NCBI RefSeq assembly: GCF_032854445.1 | Contig: NC_088301.1 | Coordinates: 2,354,001-2,418,000, forward strand | Origin: Liolophura sinensis | Taxonomy: Eukaryota; Mollusca; Polyplacophora; Chitonida; Chitonidae | DNA: 64,000 nt | Direction of reading: 5' to 3' | Shown here: piece by piece, positions 19,440-32,489 of the stretch | Layout of the letters: every line of letters begins with the position of its first letter | How positions within the stretch are numbered: position 1 is the first letter of the stretch | Made by a program: the position numbers and the translations under genes | Notes under the pieces: generated by a model | Database searches by the model: none | What the model was told of the DNA's origin: nothing | The model's input: only the letters and a program-made list of their open reading frames with translations

Positions 19440-20728
19440 AATGTCTCTAGTGTGTTTAATGTATCCGACACGGCTTCCTCTCGGCCGACTTCGTCCAGTG
19501 GTGCTAAAAAGAGGAAGTTGGAAGCCTTATCGGACGTGCATGATAATAAATCGGACAGTTAGCCGGCTTTCATTGTTTTTCAACAAAGAGTGAACAAAAG
19601 CCGGCCCCAAAAATTCATCCCTTTCTTTTAAAAAGGGCTCATCAGGGTCCAGCCTGGACGTTAAAAAACGTTAGATCCGGAGACATTCTCATTGAAAGTT
19701 TCCGGCAACAACAGTCAGTAAATTTACTGACATTGAACAAAATATCTGATATAACTGTTTTCACATCCCTCACCATTCATTAAACAGCTATCAGGGAAGA
19801 ATTCGTGACACGGATGGTGATATAATTGACCTAACTGAGAGGAAGAAATCTGCAGAGAACTAAATTCACAGAGTGTTACCAGCGTTAAACACTTCACTAC
19901 GAAGAAATCTGGTAACATCCTTAAACTAAAAACATATCGTCTGAATTTCAACGCTACCTCCCTTGCTCTACTTGGATCGTATAGAGTTAATGTGGATTTG
20001 TACATCCGTAATCCCGGACGCTGTTTCAGCTGCGAAAGATTTGGTCACGGAAAGGGCCAGTGTAAGAATGAACTGGGTTGTTTAAAATGCGGCAGCGAAG
20101 GTCATGATGGTTGCGACTGCAGTGGTGACCACATGGCCTCCTCTATGGACTGTTTGCTTATCGTTAAGGAAAAACAATTTATTAATTTTAAAATTTAAAA
20201 CAATTTATCGTACCAGGACGCCCGGAAATTGATCTCACTCTCTAATACTTCTTTACAGAAATCGTTTGCCAATGTGGTCAAGCGAGTAGCATCTGCTGCT
20301 ACCCAAACCTCTTTGACTTGGCCCATTGGAAACGACAAACCTAGTTCTGTTCCGTCCAACTTTTAACTCAACCCGCAATTCATTCTCAACCCAGACTACT
20401 TCCATACAACAAATAAAACTAGAAAATACTACAAAAGAACATGATAAACCTGAACCCAATCCCCCTAAAAATAATAACAAGTTCAAAAAACCCAAAAGTA
20501 AACATAATAATATTAATGAACCTAGTGGACCAACATAGCCTCGCTCACTAGGGACCATGTCCAAATTTTTTATAAGTTTAGATCGTTGGAGAACGTTGGT
20601 CCTTCAACATCAGATGCAGAGGTGATGGATACATCACCTGCACTAGGGAGATCTTCCTGCCGATCTCCAAGGAAGGGATGTTTCCGGTCCAAACCCAAAG
20701 ATAAATCTCTTATGCGACTCCCTGCATA
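19440..20728 (+). pseudogene. LINE ORF1 of L3 (gag-like)
   Basis: Early text reads SSGAKKRKLEALSDVHDN near 19500, in broken frames. The clear part is 19992-20198: CFSCERFGHGKGQC and CLKCGSEGHDGCDC, two perfect CX2CX4HX4C knuckles, then SGDHMASSMDC, the third knuckle with its first half deleted. A lysine- and proline-rich tail follows (NPPKNNNKFKKPKSK near 20460). At least four stops are visible before the knuckles. Confidence 0.82.
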
Positions 20729-23700
20729 ATGTCTATATATGACAAAAGTATACAGTGGAATTGTCGAGGCCTTAAGGTAAATTTTGTTGACATAACAAGA
20801 CAGGACACTCACCTGAAGACACCAGACAAAGATAAAACTCTTAAAAATTATTCGTCATACAGTACTTATTCAAATGAAGAAGAGCGAGCTGCAGACGGCT
20901 CTTCTGTCTTCATCAAAAACAATATTATTTACAGCCATGTTGCTCTGGATACAGAGCTTCAGGCTGTGGCTGTCCGTGTTTCATTGTCTGAAACAATCAC
21001 AATATGTTCAGTGTATATTCCCCCGAACATTTGTTTGTCATTTTTTCAATTACATAATTTAATATAACAATTGCCAAAACCTTTTATAATGATAGGAGAT
21101 TTTAATTCCCATAACCCCCATATGCGGCAGTAAGAACATAAATATTAAGGGCAAGATAATTAAAGACTTCTCATCGAAGGATGAATTGTGTTTTTTCATT
21201 GATGGTTTTACTGCCTATTTAGATCCGGATAATGACACTTATTCTGCTATCGATCTCACTAACACAGATCCGTCACTTCTCCCGGATTTTTCTTGGAAAG
21301 TGCATGACGATCTTTGTGGTAGTAATCATTTTCCTATTATCATAGAGCATATAATTCTTTACAACGTGTAGCGGGGTGGAAATTTGATAAAGCAGCTTGG
21401 ATCGCATTTGAGATGTTTGGCGAGGCTGCTGTCACTCCAGGGACTCTCAATGCAGCAGATGATCCTGTATAAAAATTTAATGTGCATTTTTCACGAGCTG
21501 CCGATAGAACTATACCTAAAACCTAGACAAATCCAAAATGCAAGCGTAAACCCTGGCACGACAATGACTGTCGTCAAGCCATCAAGGACCGGAAAAAGGT
21601 TGAACGCAGATTTAACCATTGTCCTACTGATAATAATTTAAACCAGTTTTGTAGTTTTAAAGCTAAAGCTCGTCGATTACTCGAGTCTAAAAACGATCTT
21701 GTTGGCGGAACTGTGTTTCTGGTATAACGTTAAAAACACCCATGTGTAAGGTGTGGAACATCGTTCAGAAACTTAAAGGCAAAAATAATAAAGCAAAAGT
21801 CCAGCATTTAAGAGATGCAGACAACATATTGACTTCTCCATCCGATATAGCTCCAAATTAGCTGAGACGATTTCCAAGAAATCTTCTTCTGAGAATTATA
21901 CCATAGAATTCCAACATCTTAAAATCCAGAAGGACAAAATGAAATTGCCCATTCCTTTTAAATATTTAGAAGATTATAATCGTGCTTTTAATATCGAAGA
22001 ACTAAAAACTGCATTTAAAAAGGCACACAATCCTGCGAGTGGCCCTGATAACGTGTATTGTACGTTTCTGAACCAGTTTCCACCCGAGCCACTTGAGATT
22101 CTCTTGGACTTGCTTAATGCTGTTTGGATAACTGGTAATTTACCACCCTCATGGGGGTAGGCGAGTATTATTCCGGTCCTCAAACCGGGTGAGGATCATA
22201 CTGATCTGTCTAATTACTGTTGCATAGCTCTTACCAGCTGCGTTTGTAAGACTATGGAACGATAGACTTGTTTGCTTTCTTGAAACCAAGTTACTTTCTA
22301 ATATAGAGTGTGGTTTTCTTCAAGGCAGATCTACTATGGATCACCTTGTTCGATTTGTAGCCTTCATTGTTGATAGATTTATCAATAATGAACATGTGGT
22401 GTCTATATTTTTCGATCTTAAAAAAGGCTTACGACACCCATGGAATTATGGTATTTTAAAAGACCTCGCTGATATGGGCCTTAAAGGCGGATTACCAATA
22501 TTCATATTAGAATTTTTATCCGATTGTCAGTTTATGGTAGGGGTTGGGTCCACTCTTTCTGACTCGTGAGCAGGGGATGGGTGTACTCCAGGGCAGCATT
22601 CTATCGCCTACTCTGTTTAGCATAAAAATAAATAGTCTGGCTAAAACTATGACATGTGGAACACAGGGTTCGTTATATGTGGACGATTTCTTGATATGAT
22701 GGCGTACTAAAAATATGAATAATATCGAAGGTCATCTGCAGATTTGTCCCAATAAAATGGAGAAATGGGCAACTGAAAATACTTTTAGATTTTCAACGCC
22801 TAAAACCGTCGGTATGCATTTTTGTAATGAGTGGACTTCATCTTGACCCCCAGGTTCATTTTTGTGGTAAACAGATTAACATTTTTGGAGAAACAAATTT
22901 TTTAGATATGATATTTGATATTAAGCTATCTTTTATACCTCATACAAAAATGCTTAAAGCTAAATATACAAAGGCTGTCGATATAATCAAGGTCGTGTCT
23001 AGCACCGATTTGGGTGCTAACCGATCTGTTTTACTCAATCTGTATCGTTGTCTGGGGAGGTCTAAATTGGACTTCGGGTCCATCTTTTACGGTTGGGCGA
23101 GGAAGTCGTAGATTACAATGTTGGATCCTGTCCATCACAAATGTTTAAGGGTAAGCATTGGTGCTTTTAGAAGCTCACGAGTAGAAATTTTATACTTCGA
23201 GGCAAATGAGCCTTTTTTTTTATATATCCGACGTATAAAACTTAGCCTTCAATATGCTACAAGTCCTAAAGCTCATCCAACAAATCCTGCCTACGGCTGT
23301 GTTTTCAGTCCATCATAAGATCCCTTCGTTCCACGTTCGTAAACAGGGCCACGTTGTGGAAACTGACATCAAACTAGAAGAAATAGCTCCGATGCCCTTT
23401 CCGGAGTGACGTCCCTGGCTTCTTCCACAACCAAAACTGTTATTTGTTCTCCCTAAATATAATAAATGAAATACAAATCTTCTTATAATTCAGCAAAGTT
23501 TTGCTCACATTAAGGCTAATTGTATAGATTGTAAATTTATATACACTGATAGGGACAGGGTTGGGGCTGTGGCTGTCATAGAGCAGCGGGTCTCTTCTCT
23601 TTGTCTTCCATCCTCTTCAATCTTCTCTGCCGAGGCCAGAGCTATACTCCTGGCTTTATCATATGTTTTTTTGACTCGCTGTCTTGCATTTTGGCAATAC

Positions 23701-24230
23701 AGGATAATAAATTTAAAAATGCATTGATACTTGAAATATTGGCCGTACATAGGAAACTAATTAAAAGACCTAAAAGGCATTATATTCTGTTGGATTCCAA
23801 GTCATACTGGTATACGAATATATTTAAGAACATTGGGCTTCATGTTACTATCGTAGTCGTAGACAGGGAAGCAAAAGCTGCCCTGTATAAACCTGTATCT
23901 TGTGCTAATGTCCCTTAGACATAAAGCCCATAATAAACTGCATGCCATTCACCCTGTCATTGGCTACAACAATTACACTAGCGAAAAGTCTCGTAGAGAC
24001 CAAGTAGTTTTAACGGGGTGTCGTATTGGGCATTCTGGTCTAACACACAATTGCATCCTAGATGGAAGCAGTTCTCCCTAGCGTGTTGGAAGTCATGCTG
24101 AATACGGCATTAAACATATCATTGTTGAATGTGTAGACTTGTTCATATTTGGCAAAGATTCTACACAGCCGATTCAATATCTGAACTATTTGACAGCGTC
24201 CATGAAGTCGCTGTTTTTAATTTCCTAAAA
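20729..24230 (+). pseudogene. LINE ORF2 of L3 (endonuclease, RT, RNase H)
   Basis: Endonuclease motifs: SSVFIKNNIIYSHV and ICSVYIPP, IGDFNSHNPH-like text near 21090, and SNHFPI near 21325. RT: KKAHNPASGPDNVYC (21999-), NYCCIALTSC, GVLQGSILSPTLFSIKIN and SLYVDDFLI near 22670-22700, where the YVDD box is intact but followed by a stop. RNase H from about 23530 lacks the DGSKDGD start, and the middle of the domain has an internal deletion near 23665. Frames shift many times. Confidence 0.86.
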
Positions 24231-24505
24231 TATAATTTTTAATAAGATATAATTTTTATGTCTGTGCTATGTCTAAATTGTGCTGGACTATATATATTCA
24301 TTTAATAAATAATGAGATTTTCAAGGTTTAACTAAGGCTTGGTTGTTTTACCTGGTTTTAAACACATCTTGACCCCATAAGTATACATAAGTATATTTCT
24401 TTTTATGTTCTCATTGTTTCAAACATCATATACCGATTGCTATAGTTTGAACACTTTTTCTCCACGACAGGGCTGAAAAATTGCTGCTGTGCCGTAAAGC
24501 GATAA

Positions 24506-25059
24506 ACATTCCTTCACAAGAACTTGGGGAAGCCAACTAATGTATTGTTTTACATGTGTACTGGATGTCAGTATCTGGTTCTGTTTGAGTGAAATATTAC
24601 TTTATGCCATTACTCCGACCATCCCCGGTGCAGAATCGTCTGTCGGCTCCAGGTCAGTGGAATGAGTCACTACCTGCCGGCTGTGCCAGTTGCTTCTGGA
24701 ACAAACCCGGCAGAGAGTTGGCCTGGTTTTGGGCCATCGTTGGGTGGTTATCTGGGTACAGTATATGAACACTGGAAGGGACCATTTTACAGCTCTAATT
24801 AGTGCATTAGGAGGCCACGAAAATCACGATCACTGATTGAAGGCACCTGTGCAGTTTTATCTTGACAAGTAAGGACTGTCTGCACGCAATTTATCAGTAC
24901 TGTGTCCTTAGGGACCCTCCCACCATTTTAACGCACGAAACACACGATAATCAATGAAATCTGAATTCGAATCTACATTCTCATTGGTTAGGGTTAGCAA
25001 TACTCATCTTTGTTCATAAAATAGTTGTAACTGTACAATCTCCCACAGATAAGCGCTTA
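24506..25059 (+). other. No gene recognised
   Basis: Low-complexity-free sequence without long open frames. 24600-24800 is locally GC-richer and might be an unclassified repeat, but I can match it to nothing else here. Confidence 0.4.
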
Positions 25060-25510
25060 CCTGATGGCCTCTACAGAAAACCAGCTATCAGGGATATCTA
25101 AAGTCTTTGTAATCATATTTCCTCAAAGATATCTACAGATATGCTTTTCGATTGTCCGATCTTTTATATTTACTGCCGTCTTTTACGGTCTGTAGTGGAG
25201 AACACTCAAAATCTATGCTGTATCGTGTAAAAAAAAAGCAATTAGTATCTGACCTTCCTTTGCTTCGTTATATATTTGTATATATGAACAACACCCGAAT
25301 TTGTTTCTGGATCGATATCTACCCAAATTAAGTAAATAGATAAAAATAACATTAAGTAAACCTCCACTGCCAACTTCTATCTTTGTTATAACATACAGTG
25401 TATGGGTTGACTTATGCATATCTAACCCGATCCGGTGTTTTTGCTGCTACCGGTTTGAATCTCGTACAGTATCTTTAACTGAGCAGAAATAGGTTATTAC
25501 TCCTCTAACC
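25060..25510 (+). mobile_element. I-type LINE ORF1 fragment
   Basis: 25380-25470 encodes VDLCISNPIRCFCCYRFE, matching VDLYIRNPGRCFSCERFG of L3, and preceding bases parallel L3 at 19915-19985. Leftward extent to about 25060 (AACCAGCTATCAGGGATATC, compared with CAGCTATCAGGGA in L3) is weaker. The copy stops next to the 3' end of PLE P2. Confidence 0.6.
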
Positions 25511-25519
25511 TTAATTATA

Positions 25520-27640
25520 AGCGTCAAGTCCAACATTCCTGTACCATTCGTAGTCTGTAAAGGGCGTTTCCAAGTCGATAATCGCAAGATCCATTTCCAC
25601 AACAACGTTTAACACTAACTCCCAAAGACAAAGGTATGTAAGAAATTATACAAATAAGAAGTAAAGCCGGTAACACACAAGAGAGAAGCAGTCATCAGTT
25701 TTCAATGATGCCGGGCAGACAATGAATATTCAGGCATGAATTCCGTATCAAAGTTCAAATTCGTAGTCCGTGAATGAGTTCCATGTCAAATAACAGCTAA
25801 ACAAGTATCTCAGTCGCGCTTTAATTGCATCTGTTCATAAAGGCATCATGCTGATGTAATTAGTATGGCTACCTTTACGGCCCTTAGGCCCAGGTTAAGC
25901 GGTATTAGATACAGTTTGAAAATGACGAGCGTTACACACCCCAACCGATCAGATTGTGATTCAAAAGTAACGGACGATTACGTCTTTCCCGTTAATATGT
26001 AAAGATCTCATGCTACAAGAGGCGCCATCTATGATGTTATACATGACATACAAGATAGACGGTTACACTGGGCAACCAGCGCCATCTATGCTGTTAAATA
26101 CACTGTACGTGATAGATATGTACATAGGGATAACAGCGCAGTGTATGTGGTTGATCACAATGCAGATCGCCAGAGATTCTGAACGCTCTGTCCATAAATG
26201 CCAACGAGAGTGTTATATCCATTGTAAAATTTGAGAAACTTAGAATGAAGGCGTTTGATGGAGTATCGTTGACAAACTAGTTTTTGAACTAGCAACTTGT
26301 GACGCAGATTAAAGTCATCACAATTAAAGCAAGATCTGACAAATGCTACAAGGCGAGATATGTATACGCCATATGCAGAACCCTTTGGTATATTGCTATC
26401 TAAATAAGGATAATTTACAATATCAAAATTGAAATTATCCCTTTTGTCGTAAAGGAGACCTTGTCCCTCTTTGTACAGATATAGATCCAAATAAGATGTA
26501 CCATCGGGACTATCTGCTGTCTCCTTTAAATCCAATGAAGGCGGATAGATTTTCTTCACCGCTTCAGCAATATGGGGATTATTTAACGCCAGTAGATCAT
26601 CAATATTCCGCTTGGTAAATGAAAAGGATCGAGCTTTACAGATATTACTTTTAAGTAATTTCTGCATATAGTCGTATTCATATGAAAACAGGTATAGGTC
26701 TGCCAAAAGAGGCGCACAATTGGTACCCATTGGAATACCTATGCACTGTTGGTAAATGGTATCTCCGAATTTCACATAGATGTTATTAATGAGAAATTCA
26801 AGCAATTCAATAAATAATGTAACATCCCATGAGTGGTAACCTTTATAAAGAGTAGAACTAAAGAAAGCCTTATTGTTTCTGACGTTAATGTAACGGTGAC
26901 CAGTTTTAGTAAATACCGAGACAATTAACGACGATATTCTTTCAATAAGAGCTTTGTGAGGAATCGTAGTATAGAGAGTAGAGAAATCCCATGTGGATAC
27001 GTCTTTGTACCGTATATGCATATGAGCATCGAGTTCTTCTGTAAGACGTTTGGAGTTGTTAAGAATCCACATGCAGTTGACACCTGAATTTTTTTGTTAT
27101 GGCACAACAATACTTATTCCAAAATGACTTTACTTCTTGTAACGATCTCGTAAGTAGGGTTGACAAGAGTTTGGTGGTACAGTTTCTTGAACCTGCAATA
27201 AATCGAGCCTTATATGGGGATTTATGCATTTTAGGAATCCAGTAAAGTTGTGGTATTTCTGTATGATGGGTAGGTATATTTATGCGCCTTTCTTTAAGAA
27301 AGGTTTTGTGTTTGTTAAATAGTTCCTCCAGAGTACATGTAGTAGCAGAATACGTGGATGTCGTTGTAGATGCACAAAGCTCGTGAACAAGAATTTGATA
27401 ATAATAATTCTTGCAAATAAAGATGACATTATTAGGAGCCTTGTCTGCTAACGTGATGACAAATTTTCTATGAAGGTCGGCGAGTGTTTCTTGCACAGTG
27501 GGATCCTTCAGAACCTGTTTAACTTTAGGTAGAGCATCAATGTCTAGACGGTGTATAGTTAAACTAACTTTCTTTATGAGGCTAAGGTCAATGATGTATC
27601 CTATCACGAGGTTCTGCAATTAGAATAAATGCATGACAAT
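25520..27640 (-). mobile_element. PLE copy P2, best preserved
   Basis: The copy includes most of the RT ORF and a 3' UTR of about 600 bp, which shares the block AAGCGCGACTGAGATACTTG with P0 and P6. The 3' end at about 25520 reads TTGGACTTGACGCTTATAAT, the end also found in the micro-insertion at 6772. The 5' side is lost near 27640. Confidence 0.85.
26155..27619 (-). pseudogene. Penelope-like reverse transcriptase (P2)
   Basis: Two open stretches (27619-27059, 186 codons; 27072-26155, 305 codons) overlap and differ by a shift in an A7 run near 27090. The first shows LKDPTVQETLADLHRKFV and IPQLYWIPKMHKSPYKARF, a Penelope-type RT motif. The second shows TWDFSTLYTTIPH (Asp29), GIPMGTNCAPLLADLYLFS and KRNIDDLLALNN (Asp158/159), where the box is usually YIDD. 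After the thumb (GVYISRLVAFVRSC) it ends LWRSAL with no GIY-YIG domain. N-terminal region incomplete. The protein would copy PLE RNA. Confidence 0.9.
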
Positions 27641-28675
27641 TATTCCGTATTACCTGGTTGTAAAGTGCGTTATCTGCCCTTCGGTTTAATAATCTCTTTG
27701 ATTTTTACCCTTGGTTAGAAAGGACTGTTTCACTTTGGAAGTTATCGCCTGTTTACGTGCAACTGATAAAAGGTTGTCTGAGATTGATTGCTAAACTAAT
27801 TAAACTTGAGCGGGAAGTATCATTTAACTCAACCCCTTCACCCATTCATTGTGCTAAAGAAGTCCATCCATCCGTATTTCTTCTTGTGCTTTTCGGGTGC
27901 TACATGTATCACCTTTGCATTCCCCTCCCCTTGATTTTTTCTTGTATTTTCTTTTTAGTTGATCGGTTGAAGTACTGCCATTGGAATCTAGAAATGTCGG
28001 CCATGTTTTATGCACGAAAGGTGAAAATAAGCCAGACTTCATGAAAGGGAATCAGACCTGGTGTCGCGGATCGCGCGGAAGAGAAGACGCTGAGGCCTCC
28101 TTAAACCACCGCCGAGACTCTGCCTCCTAATGGCGGTAGTTACTTTGTTAAGTCGTGTATTGTTGGGAGGTATATAAGTGATACCACAACCTTCGCTACC
28201 TTCCACCCTTTGATATGCCAAACCTGGTAAATACTGGTTCAGATAGTCTGGACATCCATGTCCCTCGATCTTTGAAGGAAAGAGTATGGGCAAATAGAAC
28301 ATAAGCCTTTTATTCCTGCTTACAGGTACCGGTAATTCTGAATTGATGGATTTGTGCTTATCTACGCTTATGTATCTGGGAGTGATTATATAGGACCCAG
28401 ACCTCAGTTAGTCAGGGATAAGGTTCCTATGTTTAAATTGTGGACTGACGCTTTTCTCAAATACATGAAAACAATCAGATTTGCAATGGCCAAATTTGGC
28501 GGTTTTGGTTGTGCATTTATGATGAACAATTTCGAATCAAACAGTCTCTCTATCCTTAGAATCATTGGGCTATTATTAGTTGTAAATTGTGGTTAATGGT
28601 CATCACATCTGTAAATTCCGTTCATTCTGCACCACGTGCTAAGTAATCACAAACTCCCAGCGGGTTTTCCATGGC
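27641..28675 (+). other. No gene recognised
   Basis: Short open stretches on both strands overlap one another and carry no motif known to me. The composition is mixed and no repeat family from this window is recognisable. Confidence 0.45.
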
Positions 28676-28677
28676 CC

Positions 28678-28765
28678 AGAGGATTAGCATACCAGTATGG
28701 CGTAATGGCTCAGCAGCCTCTGACCAATGTGGTCGCTGTAAGTTAAAATCCAGGTTTGTTTACTT
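28678..28765 (+). mobile_element. SINE-1 fragment (head part)
   Basis: GTATGGCGTAATGGCTCAGC followed by CTGACCAATGTGGTCGCTGT matches the SINE-1 segment around the B box. Both ends are lost, the right one at PLE P3. Confidence 0.65.
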
Positions 28766-28769
28766 ACAA

Positions 28770-29940
28770 GAGAATTGTACTCATTGTAAACTTTAAAAAA
28801 GCTTAAGGCGTTTGATGGAGTAACCTTGGCACACTAATTTTTGGAGTAATAACTTGTGACATGTTGACTGAAATTGTCATATAACATACAGGATCGAACA
28901 AATGCCATAAGGCGAGATATGTACATGCCGTATGCAGGACCCATCGGTATATTGCTGTTCATGCAAAGATAATTTACAATGTCAAAATTAAAACTATCCC
29001 TCTTGTGGCAAGCCTACGGGAGAGGAACCTGTTTTGCTCTTTGTACAGATATAAGTCCACATAAGATATACTATCTGGAGAGTCAGTGGTTTCCTTTAAA
29101 TACGGCAAATATAAACATATTTGGGTAAATATCTTTCACAGTCTTTGTTATATATGGATTGTTTAAAGCTAGAAAATCATCAGTATACCGTTTAATGAAT
29201 GAGAAAGATGGGGTCCGGCGACGATTATGCCTTAATAGTTTCTGCATATAGTCGTATTTATATGAGAATAGATATAGGTCGACCAAAAGAGGGGCACAGT
29301 TTGTACCCATCAAAATACCTATACACTGTTGATATATGGTTTCCTCGAATTTCACATAAATGTTCACATTAATGAGAAATTCAAGGACCTCATGAACCTG
29401 GAAACATTCCATGAGTGCTAACCCGTGTATGTAGTGGAACTATAGAAGGCTTTGTTACCTCTACGGTTAAAGTAGCGATGACCGATTTTATTAAACACCT
29501 AAACAATTAGTGATGAAATTCTATCTATTAAGTCCCATGTGCGGCAACGTAATATAGAGAGTGGATCTTTCTCGGCTCTCTTACCAGCAGACTTCGAAGA
29601 CCATCATTGTTAACAATATCAAGGTTACCCGTCATGACATGTTGACATGGATTGTTAATGAAGTCTGACGATTCACAGTCAAAACTGTGTCTACGAGATG
29701 TGTAATCAGATATCTCAAAATCTTTGACTGCTTTCGCGTAATTAAATATCTTGGAGGCGAGAGGTTTTTGCGGATTACTACCAAGGCAAATGGAACGATA
29801 ATATTTGGCCTGATAGTTTGAGGTCTTTTATCCGATATAACCTTGCCGGAAGTTTTCCGATTTTTCCTTTGGTGCATATATGGGAGTCAGTTTAGCAAAT
29901 ATGAAAGTGATTTTTCTATTTGGTGACCAACCTGTTGCAA
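28770..29940 (-). mobile_element. PLE copy P3, deleted and decayed
   Basis: A 109-codon stretch (29412-29083) holds ECFQVHEVLEFLI, GILMGTNCAPLLVDLYLFS and IKRYTDDFLALNN (catalytic box YTDD). Downstream frames match the C-terminal block. Upstream (29877-29632) the N-terminal segment MHQRKNRKTSGKVISDK and SRKIFNY-like text parallels P6. Between them about half of the palm and the middle region are missing (near 29580). Confidence 0.82.
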
Positions 29941-30068
29941 ACATTATTAACACCATGACATCTCGCTCAACTAATGTTATAGTACTGGTTCGAAGTTTTA
30001 CCTACTTGCCTTGAAGCAAAAACTGCTGATGTAGTGTTCCATTTGCAGTGGAAACAGTTTAAAATTTT

Positions 30069-30999
30069 GGCACCGATTGGGGTGCTGACCGATCAGTTTG
30101 ACTTGATTTATATCGTTCTCGGGTGAGGTCTAAATTGGACTATGGTTCCAGTATATACGGTTCCGCTAAGAAGTCATATATTAAAATGTTAGATCCTGTT
30201 CATCACCAAGGTTTGAAGCCTCAAGGCTGAGGCCCTGGTGCTTTTAGCACCTCACGAGGAGAAAGTTTATACGTGGAGGCTAATGAGCCTTCTTTACATC
30301 ACAGACCTATAAACCTGAGCCTTCAATACGCTAAAAAGCAAGTTCATCCAACAAACCCTGTCTAAGAAAGTTTTTTATCCATCATATGTACATAAATTTA
30401 ATAAAAGTCCCAATAAGATCCCTCCGTTTTGTCTTGGGGTGCGGGAACATATTGTGAGTGCTAACATCAAGCTAGAGGATATAGCTCCGGCGTCTTTTCC
30501 AGAGTCTTCTCCTCTACAAATCCTCTTATTATTCAGCAGAGGTTCGCTGTAATTAAGTCCAGTTATATGGATTATAAATTTATATACACTGACGGGTCAA
30601 AGGATGGGGACAGAGTTGCGACTGCGGCTGTGTTAGAACAGCGAGTCACCTCTCTTCATCATCCACCCTCATCTTCTCTCTTTTCTGCAGAGGCCTTATC
30701 ATCTGTTTCCTCTGGGTGTGCCCAGAGGGTAGTGATATACACTGACTGACTTGTCTTTTGGCAACACAGAATAATAGATTTAAAAATGCCTTGATCCTTC
30801 AAATTAAAAAAAAAACATAGGAAACTAATTAGAAGAGGTAAAGATATTATATTCTGCTAGATACCAAGTCAAACTGGTATCCATGAAAACATACTCGCAC
30901 ACAGGGAGGCGAAACCTGCCCTCAATTAACCAATATCTAAGATTAAAATCCCTTATACTGACATAAAGTCCAATATTCTTAAATATATTCGTTGCCTTG
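30069..30999 (+). mobile_element. I-type LINE copy L4a, truncated at both ends
   Basis: It starts inside the post-RT region (GGCACCGATTGGGGTGCTGA) and runs into RNase H: KFIYTDGSKDGDRVATAAVL (30585-) with DGSKDGD intact. A deletion follows at SAEALSS, and the text stops near TTCTTAAATATATTCGTTGCC, where L4 begins. No 3' tail is present. Confidence 0.85.
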
Positions 31000-31089
31000 A
31001 TCATCATCTGTTCGAGTATACCTCACGTGGAGTTCTTGATGCGTTTCCTGTTGGGTAACCCCAGGGTTAGGCATCGCCCTTGTTGGCAT

Positions 31090-32489
31090 TCCGTGGTGGG
31101 TGAGGAAGACGTGGAGTGAATTCCTATTATATAACAACTATGCAAAATCCTTTCGTCTAACGTCTCCAATATACCAATCCGATCTTCCTCTCGGCCCACT
31201 TCGGGTGCTGATAAAAAGATTAAATTGGAAGTTTTATATGATTCACTTGATAATAAAAAGGACAATTGGCCGGCTTGTATCGTCCTCTGCACTAGAAGTG
31301 AATAAAAGCGGGCCTCTAAAATCCATCCTTTTTTGTTAAAAGGGGCATTAGAAGGGACAGCAGGGACTTTGAAAATTGATAAAAAAAAATACGAGATTTA
31401 TACGAGAGATTATCATAGAATATTTCCGAAAACAACAATCTGAAAATTTATTATCATTATACAAAATCTCTGATATACCTATTTACACATCCCCTCACAA
31501 TTCCCTGAACAGCTGTAAGGGAATAATAAGTGATAGGGATAGTGATATCATAGACTTAACTGAATTCTGTACAGAATTAAAACCACAAGGTATTGCCAGA
31601 GTAAAATGTTTCACAACAAAAAAAAGCTGACATCATCATATTAAATACCTATCTTTTGACATTTATTAGTACATCTCAACCGTCACATATCCATATTTAC
31701 CCGTATATGGTTAATGTGGATTGATACATACATAATCTAACACGTTGTTTCACTTGCCAAAAATTTGGTCACGGCAAGGTACAGTGTAAAAATAAAATGG
31801 TTTGCTTCAGATGCAGCAGTGAGGGTCATGATGGTTTTGACTGGGGCAACACAGTTAAGTGTTGCAACTGCAGTGGAGATCACATTGCCTCGTCTGGAGA
31901 CCGTCCGCTTTTCGTGAAGGGAAAACAAATAATCAATATTAATGTTAAAAACAATATATCATATCAGGAAGCTCGAAAATTAGTCTTACTCTCTAATATT
32001 TTTCCGCAGATTTCGTTTGTCAATGTGGCCAAGCGAGTAGCATCTGTTGCTACTCAAACCTCCTTGACTTGGCCCTTGGAAACGACAAACCTTCTTCTGT
32101 ATCTTTACAACCTGCTGCTCAACCTGCTCATAAGTCCTGCTCAACCCAGACCATTACAGTACAGAAAGTGAAACAAGTAAATATTACACAAAAAACGGAT
32201 AAACCTGAACAAGATAAAAACAAAACTACCCGAACTACGTCTGGAACCAAAAGTCATAAGGAAAAAAGAAATCCTAGTGGCCCCACGGAGCGTCCCTCTA
32301 AGGCCATTAGGGACCCTATTCAAACCTTTAATAGATTTGCATCGTTCGAGGTTGTTTGGTCCTTCAGCATCAGATGCGGATCTGATGGATACATCACCAG
32401 CACCAGGAAGATCTAACAGCCGATCTCCAGGGAAGGGTCGTTCGCGGTCCAAACATAAAGATGAATTCCCCATACGCCTTCCTCCATAA
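31090..32489 (+). pseudogene. LINE ORF1 of L4 (gag-like)
   Basis: Zinc knuckles at about 31735-31915: CFTCQKFGHGKVQC, then CFRCSSEGHDGFDW (final Cys changed to Trp), then CCNCSGDHIASSGD (third knuckle, last Cys changed to Arg). N-terminal text is in several frames with stops. The C-terminal part (32069-32489) is basic and Pro/Ser-rich and ends PIRLPP just before ORF2. RNA-binding role inferred from the family. Confidence 0.82.

Larger units (their letters stand above)
18942..24505 (+). mobile_element. I-type LINE copy L3, near full length
   Basis: A GC-richer 5' region (18942-19200), ORF1, ORF2 and a 3' UTR can all be aligned by eye with L4. The 3' end carries CTCCACGACAGGGCTGAAAAATTGC and a degenerate tail near 24500. 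Whether 18942 is the true 5' end is unclear, because it abuts the gypsy B LTR stub. Confidence 0.87.

Noticed and set aside
28039-28302. 87-codon minus-strand stretch as a gene
   Set aside because: No motif, no repeat match, and no clear context; length is within chance expectation.
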